From Ilyonectria destructans (Eukaryota; Ascomycota; Sordariomycetes; Hypocreales; Nectriaceae), in the NCBI GenBank assembly GCA_020740775.1, contig JAHEWK010000008.1, forward strand, positions 2,914,001 to 2,978,000: DNA of 64,000 nt. The letters run 5' to 3'. Position numbers and translations under genes: made by a program. The notes under the pieces were generated by a model. The model did not search any database. It saw nothing but the letters and a program-made list of their open reading frames with translations, and was not told where the DNA came from. Positions 12,353-22,245 of this stretch are shown one piece after another; position 1 is the first letter of the stretch, and the number at the start of each line of letters is the position of its first letter.

Positions 12353-13239
12353 CTAAGCCTCCTTCCGAGGAAGGAGATTGACAAGGTACCGGTAGTACGT
12401 GAGACAGTTTGTAGAAGCATCGAACGTCCCCTGATTACCACCACCCATTGCCTTCGTACGCCACTTCTTCCCTGATACAATATTAGTCACTGTACCCTAG
12501 AGTTGGGCTGTCAAAATCTCAAAACGGCTTACCAGCGATGTCTAGATCAACGTTGAGAGCAGTAATGTTGTTATCATATCTTGTCAAGTCGATTTGACCC
12601 CCGTAAAATAGTCTGGCGTAATATGAGTTGGAACTTGTCAGTAAAGGCCACTGGAGAAACTTACTCTTGGCCCTCCCGAGAAGCATATCGTTTTTCTCTC
12701 ACATGCCAATAGGCACCAACCTCTCCGTAATCATTGAGTTTCACATCACGGAATGTCCCATCAAACGTCCGCACCGTTTCACACCACCCAGTACACCCAG
12801 ACGAGCCTTTCGCGACTTTGTCAACTCTCCCCAAGACAAGGCCGACATGGGTACAGCCGTGAATGTTCTTTTTTTTCTCCTGTTGTATCAGCTTTTTATA
12901 CTCTCCCGCTGCCCATTTCCCTGCGTTTGTGTTCGGAACATAATCCGCTCCAGCTTTATAACAGTTCATGAAGTAGTAGTGTTTGCCAACTTCGAGGCTG
13001 CGGCGCCCTGCTGCCTGCTTGGCAGCTTTGAAGGCCTGGATTTTCTCTCCTTCGGATAGTTCACCCTCGTCGGCGTCTAGTTTGCGTGGCAATGGCTGAG
13101 AGGGGCTTGGGATGTAATCAACCGCCGATAGATTTCCGAGTTTGCCATCCTGTGCGACAGTATCCGAAATCAGGTTGAAGGGGCGGATGATGGCGCTGGA
13201 TGCGAGCCCGCAGAAAGTGACGAGCTGCAGGAATTTCAT
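12353..13239 (-). CDS. Secreted protein of unknown family
   Basis: Three exons: 13239-12665, 12612-12533, 12471-12353, with GTAAGT/CAG and GTAAGC/CAG boundaries, giving 257 residues. The N-terminus MKFLQLVTFCGLASSAII is a good signal peptide, followed by a Pro/Asp/Glu-rich linker with LPRKLD that could be a Kex2-type processing region. The folded part has several cysteines: FMNCYKAG, HGCTHVGL, SGCTGWCE and a final STNCLTYY. It also has a WHVREKRY segment and ends LPRKEA. I do not recognise the family. The ATG at 13239 is chosen because it opens the signal peptide; the start 12 codons upstream would place a charged stretch before it. The gene may encode an effector or an extracellular enzyme. 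There is a TATA-like stretch near 13380-13390. Confidence 0.7.
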
Positions 13240-14436
13240 GGTGATGGTAGATATTTCTCGTGAAATCGAAGCCAAAATGAAATGACAAATTTTAGGTTGA
13301 GAGGTTGAGAGAAGAGGAATGATGCTGAAGTCTTGTCCTTGGAGTTACTGTATTTCTCTTGGAGCGGTACAGACTGCTATATATATAGTGCTATTAGGTG
13401 AGCTCACCATACCATGAGGGTTGAATACACTCATGTGGCCATTTTATGCCACTCGTTAATGAGGTTAACACTATTCTTTCACATCTAATTAAGCATGACT
13501 ACTAAGCGCCTGTATGGATGAAACGGCGTATGGCCCTGGGAGAAAACAACCTCACAGACGGGGCGTTGCGTTCTTGAGTAGTGGTGGAGAAGGGCTCGGT
13601 GACTCCGTTATAGATGTTCTATTTTCGACTGGATATTTTCTTACCAAACAATCCACAAGACAGTCGTTTCCTTCTCGAAGAGTGGTAGAGAAGGGCCTGG
13701 CGACTCCGTTACATGCTCTATTTTTTAACGCGCTCCAACTTCAACTTCGTATTTTCTTACCAAGTGAATCATGCGCACCCTTGCCAGGAATATATCCCCT
13801 ACATGTCCATTAGCCTTGGAGCCATAAGACGACCTACTATCGACGCCAGGGAACCGCCAGGTCATCGCCCTCTTGATATTAATCATAACTCAAAAATAAC
13901 ATGTCGGACCGACAGAGTTGACCAACAAACTCAGACTTAAGGGTGAAAGCTTATTCTGAAACCTCCTTTTAGTGAAAAAGCTTGACGCGACAGGGGTGGC
14001 TGGGTGGGCATGAATGTTTCTCAATACAGTTCTGACCCTGGCTACGGTTTAATTAACCATTACCTTACCCTGTAAAACAGTAGGGTAGGTACTCAAAGAC
14101 AGTGGTCATACACGAGAAGGTGAGAGTGGGAGAGCTCTACTGATGGGCCCTGGCAGAGAATTGGGACAGTTAAGCCAGCTTTACTTCACTGGAATCAGTA
14201 TGGGCTGTAGGGTTGGGGTTGGAGGGGTCATTCAAGTGTCAGTCAAATTTCAGGGGCCGGGTAAAAAAGACAAAAGAAATTAACGATAAATTAACGATAA
14301 GGATGTGCAGGATAATATATGTATCAATTGATAAATAACAACAACAAACGGCGAAAACAGACATTCGCTGATACACCCGCGAAACAACCTTTAAAATCGA
14401 AGATGACGACGGGAAAAAACTCAGGGACTCTAATAC
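13240..14436. other. Intergenic, no gene seen
   Basis: Promoter side of the secreted-protein gene, then repetitive-looking sequence before the LTR. Two similar segments sit near 13545-13640 and 13670-13755: both contain GTGGTGGAGAAGGGCT-like or GTGGTAGAGAAGGGCC-like text followed by ACTCCGTTA and TTTTCTTACCAA. This is a local duplication of about 90 bp. Confidence 0.45.
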
Positions 14437-14810
14437 TGTGACGGCCGTGCTTAGTCTGTACTGACGGTATAGGGTAGGCGCGGATCGTGGGGGTTGAGGC
14501 CCTAGTAGGGATCAGGACGTCGTGGTGTAAGTTGTAGTGTGGTTACTGCGAACGGGATAATACAGGAGAGTGAAAGTGTTACGTCTGGTAATGTATAGCT
14601 GGTGCAGTGAGCTAGGTAACCAAGTTGTATTGATAGCTGAGGGGCTGGTGTCCTAACGACAGCCAGTTCCTCCGATTGATATACTAGTTTACTGTGTCTG
14701 TGATCACCTCGCCGGTGATCACGCGGGTTAACTAATATGCGGATTCCGAGAGGGAAGAAATAGTGGGGTCCCCTCCGGATCTTGACATAGGTCACGGCCA
14801 GGCCGTGACA
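14437..14810 (+). repeat. LTR-like repeat, copy 1
   Basis: It begins TGTGACGGCCGTGC and ends GGCCGTGACA, so it has the TG...CA termini and near-inverted ends of a retrotransposon long terminal repeat. A diverged second copy begins at 17747 with TGTGATGGCCGTGC. The two share several blocks, for example GTAACCAAGTTGTATTGATAG and CTAGTAGGGATCAGGACG. Downstream is a gag-like low-complexity region, consistent with this being the 5' LTR of a truncated element. Confidence 0.6.
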
Positions 14811-15330
14811 AATAGTAACTATAACTATAACTTAAACACTCTTATAGCAGCCTGCCTTATTAGAACCTGCAGTTAACACAGCAACTAAACCCAAGCATAC
14901 ACTGCACACTCTCGCAGACTGAAATAGAGACTTAGACCGGTCAGCCGTCCCGACGGCCCCTACAACCAGTAGGAGCCGGGGAACCAGAGGAGGACGGGGC
15001 AGGGGCAGGGGCAGGGGCAGGGGAGGCAGGGGAGCGCCGGCAGCACTAGCAGCATCAGCAGCGCCGTCGTTATCAGCTGCAGATGAAGTTATCCCTGCTA
15101 TGCAGCTAGAGCCCTCACAGCAGCCCTCGCAGCAGCCGTCACAGCCGTCATAGCCGTCACAGCCGACCCCGCAAGGGCTGCCGACACAGCCGTTACGGCA
15201 GCCCTTGCGGCAGCCCTCACGGCCTCATACGGAGCTGCAGTAGCAGCCGCAGTAGCAGCCGCTGGAGTAACACCCGGGCTGGGCTCAAAGTTACCAACTT
15301 TTCGGGGAAACCACAGTGATGCGTTTTTTT
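14811..15330 (+). mobile_element. Decayed retrotransposon 5' internal region (gag-like, Pro/Gln-rich)
   Basis: It follows LTR copy 1 directly. It has a GGGGCA hexamer array near 14996-15032 and then CAGCAGCC/CCGTCACAG repeats. These read as Pro-Ser-Gln-rich peptide interrupted by TAG stops, like the N-terminal part of fungal LTR-element gag genes after decay. No reverse transcriptase or integrase signature follows, so the element is truncated near 15330. Confidence 0.4.
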
Positions 15331-16293
15331 AACGGTTTGGCGGCAGCCGGGCTTGCAGGCTGATATATTATGTTGATAGCTGTAGAATTCACTTATTGTT
15401 CATAACATTCCCTAACTTAGACTGTAAATTTTGCTGTGACGGAGGGAAGATCCAAAATGCGGGGCGAAAAGAGTGGAGTCATATGATGCATCCTGTGCCA
15501 ATAGCAATACTCATACGAATTTCCGGCTGCCCTCGGGTAGATCGTGGTCGTTCCTGGTTGTGTGGCGGCGCTTCTGATTACTGAATACTCACCCATATTT
15601 GCGTAGTAATTATTAGTTGCTAGAGGAGCCTCTGACGGCTCTCGGCACTTGCTTTGTAAACCCCCCTGCACCGATGACATATCGTAAGACTCAATCTCCG
15701 ATTGCCTTCGGCGCTTAACTTGCGTTAGACGCTTCATACTGATTGGACTTTTTGAGATTGAAGATGGAATGGATTTCTCCACTTTCCGCCCAAAGCCGTC
15801 TTAGTGGATACAAGCTTCCCTGTGAATCCTTACTCGCTGCATAACGACGCCACGGAATGAGATTTTAGATCCTACAGCAGCAACACCTCTTGCATTCTAT
15901 ATATAGCTAGGCTGGCTGTAAAGAGCGTTCCGTGCACACATTGGTTGGTATTGGTGCGAATTGGTAGTTTGGAAGTGGTAGTTTGGAATCCCTGTCACGG
16001 ACCCACCCCGGATTTCCGATCACGCCATACAAATGGCGAAATGGTAGGACTACAGCAAATCCTAGACCAAATTAGGACGTATCTCTCGTAAAGATTACTT
16101 ATTAATATACTCAGCTTGAACCTTTCCGATTGCCATCGGCGTTTAAGTTTCGTCGGCCGGTATTGCAAAATAGCCGACGGACCATTAGACTGCAGAATGT
16201 ATCCACCGTAAGCTGACCCTCAGCAACTGGTAGCTAAGGATGGTTCGGTTCCGCCTATTGTCATGTTGCCGACATGGAATTACTATATAATAC
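15331..16293. other. Intergenic, short open frames only
   Basis: A 121-codon minus-strand frame (15417-15782) has no recognisable domain and a shuffled composition. Two related strings, CTCCGATTGCCTTCGGCG near 15695 and TTTCCGATTGCCATCGGCG near 16123, suggest a small duplicated or repetitive sequence. Confidence 0.4.
16270..16292 (+). promoter_or_regulatory. TATA-like promoter element of the secreted-protein gene
   Basis: TACTATATAATACTT lies about 160 bp upstream of the ATG at 16441, in the position expected for a core promoter of a fungal secreted-protein gene. The CAATCAATCAATC and AAGTTC-rich leader between them is typical of an untranslated leader. Confidence 0.45.
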
Positions 16294-16440
16294 TTGTCCC
16301 ATCTGGTAAATACAGGTTGCTTTCAATCAATCAATCAGTTCTCCTCAAGAGTAACTTTTCTCACAAGACTATCTTATTACTCATCAAGTTCTATTATAAA
16401 CTACAGCAAAATTTCTGATCAAGTCCGCCAAGTCTTCAAG

Positions 16441-17010
16441 ATGCACCTCAAATGCTTTGCTCTGTTATTTGCAGCTATCGTTACTGCACTGCCGGCTATT
16501 CCAGTTACAGACATTAGCACCGCAGAGACTCATGCCGCGCCGGAAGCAGGGCTCGTGCCACGAGATGGCAGTACTGGTGCCAACTTGGAATCGAGGTGGA
16601 AGGCCGATTTAACTGGCAGAACTTTCGTGGGTGGAGGATGGACTGTGGTCATCAAGGAATGGACGCCAACATTTACAGCTAAAGTGCACGCACGCCTCCC
16701 AACAAACGCAAACGACATCACTGCACTCGGGATGACTGTTTCGCGTTTATTTAGGCGAACCGACCCCAGGAAGACGCATACCGTCGAAATTAATGATGGC
16801 TGGTATATAGAGGCTTGGGCTGGAGGAGACATACACTTTCCTATTCACGGCTGGCCACGAGAGCTTGTATTGGCGCTGGTAAAGGCTGCTTGTTACGCGG
16901 CTAGGGATGATTACCCAGCCAATGGCTTTCTTTATGACATTTGGACGGCAGGTTATGGGGAGATTTTACTAACGCTTCGTCTATCGCCGTATTCCGACAA
17001 CGGGTTTTAG
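16441..17010 (+). CDS. Small secreted protein, effector candidate
   Basis: Single exon, 189 residues. MHLKCFALLFAAIVTALPAIP is a signal peptide. It is followed by a short propeptide-like stretch ending LVPRDG, a plausible Kex2-like site, and a mature domain of about 145 residues. The mature part contains KADLTGRTFVGGGWTVVIKEW and HTVEINDGWYIEAWAGGDIHF and has few cysteines. I do not recognise the family. The ATG at 16441 starts the signal peptide; the frame stays open 49 codons upstream but that part is low complexity and probably leader. The gene sits between two LTR copies (14437 and 17747), a setting common for fungal effectors. That role is inference only. Confidence 0.65.
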   Translation: MHLKCFALLFAAIVTALPAIPVTDISTAETHAAPEAGLVPRDGSTGANLESRWKADLTGRTFVGGGWTVVIKEWTPTFTAKVHARLPTNANDITALGMTVSRLFRRTDPRKTHTVEINDGWYIEAWAGGDIHFPIHGWPRELVLALVKAACYAARDDYPANGFLYDIWTAGYGEILLTLRLSPYSDNGF

Positions 17011-17746
17011 ATTGGAGTCACTATTGACCAGATGAGAGGGCTACCAGAAGCTATCTGAGGCGACTGGCCAGCCCTCGGCAGACATCACAACCAACCAACC
17101 GTAACGGGATGAGCACGAGGGTGGCACGTCTTGTGCTGTTCGCGTCCTGGCCAGGAAGCCCGGTACCCATTGATATTTTCTTTACATCTAGGACTTTCCT
17201 GTTTTTCTCTTTCTCTTTCTCTTTAGCTTTTAGATACTTGTTGTTACGGTACAAACCTAGCAAGACCGAGCGCGATAGAAAATGCACCTATAACTGTACC
17301 TAACATTTAAATGGTTCAATTCAACATTGACTCTTATATAAGTTATCAATTAATATATCTTTATATTTGTGACTTACTTATGTGACAATACCAGTGCGTG
17401 TTATAATAGACCCTATATCTAACAGTCAGAGTCCTACTACCTCCTAGGAATGCTGGCAAATTAGAGTTATAATTACCTAGCTAGTTATTAATACACTCGC
17501 TTTGTTGCGCGCTATACTCAACATCTAAGACCTAGCTTTTAATTTCCTTAGGGTTCTGCGATAGGGGCTGCATGGAATGTGAGAGCAGGCTCGGGGTTTA
17601 GAAGTGCGGGCTCGGCGGAGCGTACCGTCTGAAATACACTGGATGCTCCTCATGGTGATCGCCGCTGATAAAGCTTTGAAAAATAGGCACGGCGTACTCA
17701 TGGGGTTAGTGGAGCTTCTGTAGCCAGCTATAGCACTCTGGAGAGG
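17011..17746. other. AT-rich, RIP-like intergenic patch
   Basis: From about 17290 to 17540 the sequence is dominated by TA, ATTA and TTAA strings with stops in every frame. This is the look of repeat-induced point mutation or old transposon sequence. No gene seen. Confidence 0.45.
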
Positions 17747-18143
17747 TGTGATGGCCGTGCTTAGTCTGGGCGGTAGGTCTAGGGTAGGCAGGATCGTGGG
17801 GTTTAGGTCCTAGTAGGGATCAGGACGCAGGGTGTAAGCGGGCGGTTACTGTCTGGTAAACATCGCAGATGCAGTAAGTTGCATAGTTACGTCTGGTGAT
17901 ATTTAGCAGGTGCAGTAAGTTAAGTAACCAAGTTGTATTGATAGCTGAGGAGCAATTGTGCAGAAGGTATAAGTTATAGAGTAGCTCTGTCTATTGGGGA
18001 TCACTAGGCATTGGGCTGGATCACCGTAGTGTCGTAAATCACTGGGTGATTTAGGTAGCGCGTAGTGATTCGGCACGGATCATCCTGGATCTATGACCGA
18101 AGAAAACGTAGTCAGCCGGCCCATGTGGCCGGGCTGTGAGACA
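17747..18143 (+). repeat. LTR-like repeat, copy 2 (solo or remnant)
   Basis: It starts TGTGATGGCCGTGCTTAGTCTGG and ends GGCCGGGCTGTGAGACA. It shares ordered blocks with copy 1 at 14437 but has indels and substitutions throughout. No internal element sequence follows, so it is a solo LTR or one end of a heavily decayed element. No clear target-site duplication could be seen. Confidence 0.5.
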
Positions 18144-18748
18144 ACCCACCTTCCGATCGAACTTCCCCACCAAAATGCTACTTTTAAAGACTATGTTGGG
18201 TTATGCCTAATTAATACTGGCTATAATAATACTAGGGGTACCCTTAACTTTTGGTTAAAATAGCTCAGCTGGTTAATCTAATAGATTATTATATCTAATT
18301 ATTTAACTTGACTTATACACAAGACATAAAACTATGACCCCCGCCCGACATAGCGCCGCGATATCATCCGCTCTATCTACAACACTGTGCATATAGTTGA
18401 CTTCATTAGCAGGTACGTGCAACATGCGTTCGCTCGCCCCCACATGCAGCAATAAAGTTGATAGACACACCATATTACCAAGAAAACGGGGTTCGACCCA
18501 GTTCAAGGTGACATTCCGATGTCAATATCCACAGAATTTACCCGCACGAGGGACGTCGTGAGCCCAATATGAGCTAGTACGGCGGATAGGGTGGTATACT
18601 TGACGAAGTCCTGCCATCGTGAGTGCGGCTATAAGAACATAGGCGCAGTAGTTTTTCTGATTTCTATGAACCCTTGTCCGTTTTCTAGGCCTATTAGCAC
18701 GTTTTGCCTTATCTCAGGATCCAGGTGTCAGTGCAGAGCCGAGCAATC
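18144..18748. other. Intergenic upstream of the GH43 remnant
   Basis: AT-rich from 18170 to 18310, then unique sequence. GGCGGATAGGGTGGTA at about 18581-18596 is one base off the CGGRTAANGTGGT motif shared by the catabolic-cluster promoters and lies about 160 bp upstream of the GH43 ATG. It may be coincidental. Confidence 0.4.
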
Positions 18749-19752
18749 ATGATATTCTCCCGCATCCTCACGGCTGCCCTCGGAGCCCTCGGCCCAGGCT
18801 TTCACGAAGCCCATTCGTAACCCGGCGGTGGTGACCTGCAGGTGACTTACACCGGAGGGTACTACTACCTCATTTCGACCGAGTGGACAAACCTTCAGAT
18901 CGCCCGCTCCCAGACCATTGAGGCGCTCAAGACAGCGCAGTCAAAGGTCATCTACTCCGATACCAACGCCAACCGCTGCTGCAACGTCTGGGCCCCGGAG
19001 ATTCACTACTTCGATGGCACACGGTACCTCTACTATACCGCCGGGAATGCCAATGACCTCAACACCCAGTACTCGCACGTTCCCCGGGGTAAGTTGGCTA
19101 TCTCTACCTTGCAATAATAAAACAAAGGCTCTATCGCGTCTCACTGACATGGACGTTGACTAAGTGGCGCGACGCGCTGGCACAACTGGTCGTACGCGGG
19201 CCAGCTCACCAACGACTGGGGCAACTATTTCGTCTACTCATGCATAACGGGCGTCCCGAACCAGTCAACCTGCCTCCGGAAGCTGGGCGACAACAAAGTC
19301 TCCCTCACCGGCAGCCTCAGCATCATCTCCCAGCCCGACCAGCCCTGGGAGCGCAGCGGGGTCCCCGTCCAGGAGGGTCCCGCGGCACTTTATTTCGGCG
19401 GCAAGACGTACATCGCCTACTCTGCGAACTATTGCTGGACGCCCGACTACTGTGTCACGCGGCTCGAGTGGGACGGCAGGACGGACCAAGCGCGCCCGCA
19501 GGCCTGGAAGAAGTCGAACGGGTGCGTGCTCAAGAGTGGGAATCGGAACTACGACACGGGCACAACAGTTTCTTCATGAGTACGGATGGTCACGAGACGT
19601 GGGTTGCGTTCCACGCCACGAGCAATGCCAACAGTGCCTGTGACGATTCGAGGTATGAGATGGTGCAGCCGCTGAGGGCTAATGCGGACGGATCGCCCAA
19701 CTTTAGCACTGTCCAAGGCTCCTCGTACCAGTGGGGCGAGCCAAGCTCTTGA
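18749..19752 (+). pseudogene. GH43 alpha-L-arabinofuranosidase-like pseudogene
   Basis: The ATG at 18749 opens a signal-peptide-like MIFSRILTAALGALG but meets a TAA near 18821. The family sequence follows in the same frame: PGGGDLQVTYTGGYYYL, with the Asp expected to be the catalytic base, then RCCNVWAPEIHY. A GTAAGT...TAAG intron at about 19088-19165 leads into a segment that needs another frame for GATRWHNWSYAGQLTNDWG and the later YFGGKTYIAYSANYCW and RLEWDG. A further one-base loss near 19558 puts NYDTG and GHNSFFMSTDG in different frames. The 3' end, through WGEPSS and the stop at 19752, is intact. At least three lesions make a functional product unlikely. The intact enzyme family removes arabinose from pectin or arabinoxylan side chains. 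Confidence 0.7.
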
Positions 19753-20227
19753 AGAGGTGCTGGAAACGCCATCTATTCTACGTTAGTCGATATTATCGTC
19801 AGAAGAAAGGGAGTTAGCTTGGCCTGTGCATGAGTGAGCCAAGTCCACCTTTCTGTCTTGGGTACGCAACTCTCCTGGTTCTGGAGCACTTCAAGAACCT
19901 GGCCCGATTTTACTGACTTAACTAATACTATGATAAGCCATGTACAGGCACAGCCAGATACCACTAGGACCTTCTTTATGTGCTAATTGGACGTTGATTC
20001 ATATAAGAAAATCAGGGACAAACTACGGGTTTACATACGGTAGTCCATTTGGTCGAGGCGGACACCATGTGGAATCATTTTATTCAGCCATGACACGCCA
20101 GCATAACAACAGTAACAATGGGTTCCCTGGCCGTTGGAATGAGGCATTGAAGTAGTTGAGAGACCTAGATACCTAATTGAGAGCCCGACTGATACGTATC
20201 GAATGTAGCTCGCATCCAGACACACAG
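19753..20227. other. Intergenic, no gene seen
   Basis: Spacer between the 3' ends of the GH43 remnant and the small cysteine-containing protein gene. Only short, unconvincing frames. Confidence 0.5.
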
Positions 20228-20653
20228 TTAGGATTTACGAACTGCGCCACCGAGACAGAGAACACCGCCCCAGTCTCCATCATACGTACATTCTAGGGTG
20301 TGTAAGTACGTCAAAAAACATCATGTTTCCACAACCGAGACAAGCGGAAATGCATACCTCCATAGAACTTGTTGCCGTGAGAGTCAACCCAGTACTGACA
20401 GGCACCGTACCAAACAATGGTGTTCGTGTTCCTGATAGTGCATGCTTCATGCACATTGTCTACGAAGTATATTAGCAACAGTCATAACGACAGCCTTACG
20501 TTTTTTGTTCTGTGTGGGGTGAGACCACTCACGGACGCCGATTTTGTAAAAGTTGTTGTTCGCAATCCACGTTCCGTCGGCAGCCTGGGCCCACGCGTCG
20601 GAGCCAGCTGCAAAGCAGAGGATGGTCGACGCCAGAATAGAAGTGAAGTGCAT
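20228..20653 (-). CDS. Small secreted cysteine-containing protein, effector candidate
   Basis: Three exons: 20653-20533, 20459-20358, 20292-20228, with GTGAGT/TAG and GTATGC/TAG boundaries, giving exactly 95 residues. The signal peptide is MHFTSILASTILCFAAGSDAWA. The mature part of about 70 residues has four cysteines, in EACTIRN, YGACQYW, GECTYDG and VLCLGG, spaced to form two disulfides. The length, cysteine number and isolated position next to a decayed enzyme gene resemble fungal effector genes. No family is recognised. Reading through the first donor instead would give a truncated tail without the cysteine pattern, which supports splicing. A TATATAA string lies about 80 bp upstream of the ATG, near 20741-20747. 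Confidence 0.65.
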
Positions 20654-21437
20654 CTTGTTTCTGCGTTGAAATGGTCCGTTAAGGGATTGCGTCTTGACTC
20701 TGGGGAAATCTTGCTTGCAATGAGGTAAGTGGAAGGTCTGTTTATATAACTTCAGGTCCATCTCTAGGTCGGATAGAAGTAGTTGCCACTTCTGTGCAGC
20801 ACTCTGCGTAATTGGGTCACTCGGATTCTACAATGTCTACATTCTCTGGTTTGGGCAGCCTGGATCCGAGCGAGCCAATCACATAAGTTAGGCAAAGAGC
20901 CGACAAGTGTCAAGTGAGCATCTCACGTAAGATAAGCCCCCAAAATGGCGCCCCCATCGGCGGGACCCAATAGAGCCGGGTACCCATGGGGATTATGCAA
21001 GCGTTGATAGCTACCACTAAATACGCTGCGCACCTCTTTTTTAGAATACACAATCAAAAGTTGTTAAGCGATTAGCCCGAAAATGCCTCGTCTACTTATG
21101 CTGTTGTGACTAGCTATCTTGTTGGTTTCTGCCTGGTACAGACAGTGGCCAGGTTGCAGGAGTCAGTGTCGGCGCATAAACTCGATATCTCGGAGATTTG
21201 TGGACGCGATTCTCAAATTGCGGGTAAATTATATGTACTGGAAGAGGAATGCTCTAGCTATGCAAAAGTCACTTCCCTTCCTTACCCATCAACACATATC
21301 TATATACCAGTCCCCTTTGTAGTAAGTACATTGAAGTATTAGGCTTTAATACTGCCCGAGTAGAAGTAAAAACAGTCGATGTGAACCTGGAAGGACGGAT
21401 ACTATGAGGTATTGTCTCATCCTGATCGGGCGGGCAT
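20654..21437. other. Intergenic, no gene seen
   Basis: Promoter of the 95-residue protein gene and 3' flank of the pectate lyase. CT/AG-rich in parts; no coding signal. Confidence 0.5.
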
Positions 21438-22245
21438 TTAGCACTCGCCCTTCTTGACGGGCTCACAGTCACCGTTAGCCTTGTCGCAACCGTCGTAAGC
21501 CTGGCATTGGACCTTGGGGTAGCAGTTGTTGTCATAGGTAGCCTGAGGTAAACGAATTAGTTACATTGGTGACATTGAAATATGGGGGTCGATATTTACC
21601 TTGTCACCCATGTTGGTGTTGATACCCATAAGCTCACCACCGTCGATGGCAGTGACACCCTCCATGTGGACGGTACGGGCGCAGTTTCCCTTGCAGTTAC
21701 CGCAAGATCGGTAAACCTTGCCGTAGTCGTTGGCGTAGAAGTTGATGACGTTGACGTGGCCACAGCCGTTGTGCTGGATGACCTTGTCCTCGGCGCCGTA
21801 AGCACCGCCACCAATGATGTTGGCTGTGCCGGAACCCTTGATGGAGATGGCGTCCTCGCAGACCTTCTCGAACCAAACAAACTCCAGGTTGCAGCTGCCC
21901 AAGCAGTAGACACCCTCCTTCTGGTCGGCACCGATGATAACGTTCTTCAGGGTAGCACCGTCCTCAAGGACGAAGACGGTATCGGCCTCGCCTATGCCAA
22001 GTGTCAATATGTTGCTCAAATATGCTATGGGAAGCAAGTGACTTACCCCCTTCGCTCTGGCCGCTGCAGGCCTCACCACGGTCGTACTTGACCCAACCAG
22101 CGTCGAAAGTCTCACCAGCACCGATATACTGAGGCTCAGAGAGAGTCTTCTCGCCGGTAGCAGTGGGAACACCGCCCTCGTAGCCCAGGCAGGCCATGGC
22201 CGCGGGCACGGCGGCGAGGAGAGAGATGATGCTGACGGAATGCAT
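21438..22245 (-). CDS. Secreted pectate lyase, family PL3
   Basis: Three exons: 22245-22047, 21991-21600, 21542-21438, with GTAAGT and GTAAAT donors and TAG/CAG acceptors, giving 231 residues. The enzyme cleaves de-esterified pectin by beta-elimination in the apoplast. The signal peptide is [18 protein letters not shown]. The beta-helix core has the PL3 strings [59 protein letters not shown] and GINTNMGDK, with the many paired cysteines expected. The C-terminus [14 protein letters not shown] through KKGEC completes the disulfide set. Length and motifs are normal and no lesion is seen. The first codon is the only ATG preceding the signal peptide. Confidence 0.92.

Noticed and set aside
12700..13059. 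Plus-strand 143-codon frame
   Set aside because: Antisense to the well-supported secreted-protein gene.
15417..15782. 121-codon minus-strand frame beside the gag-like debris
   Set aside because: No signal peptide, domain or codon pattern like the neighbours; likely chance.
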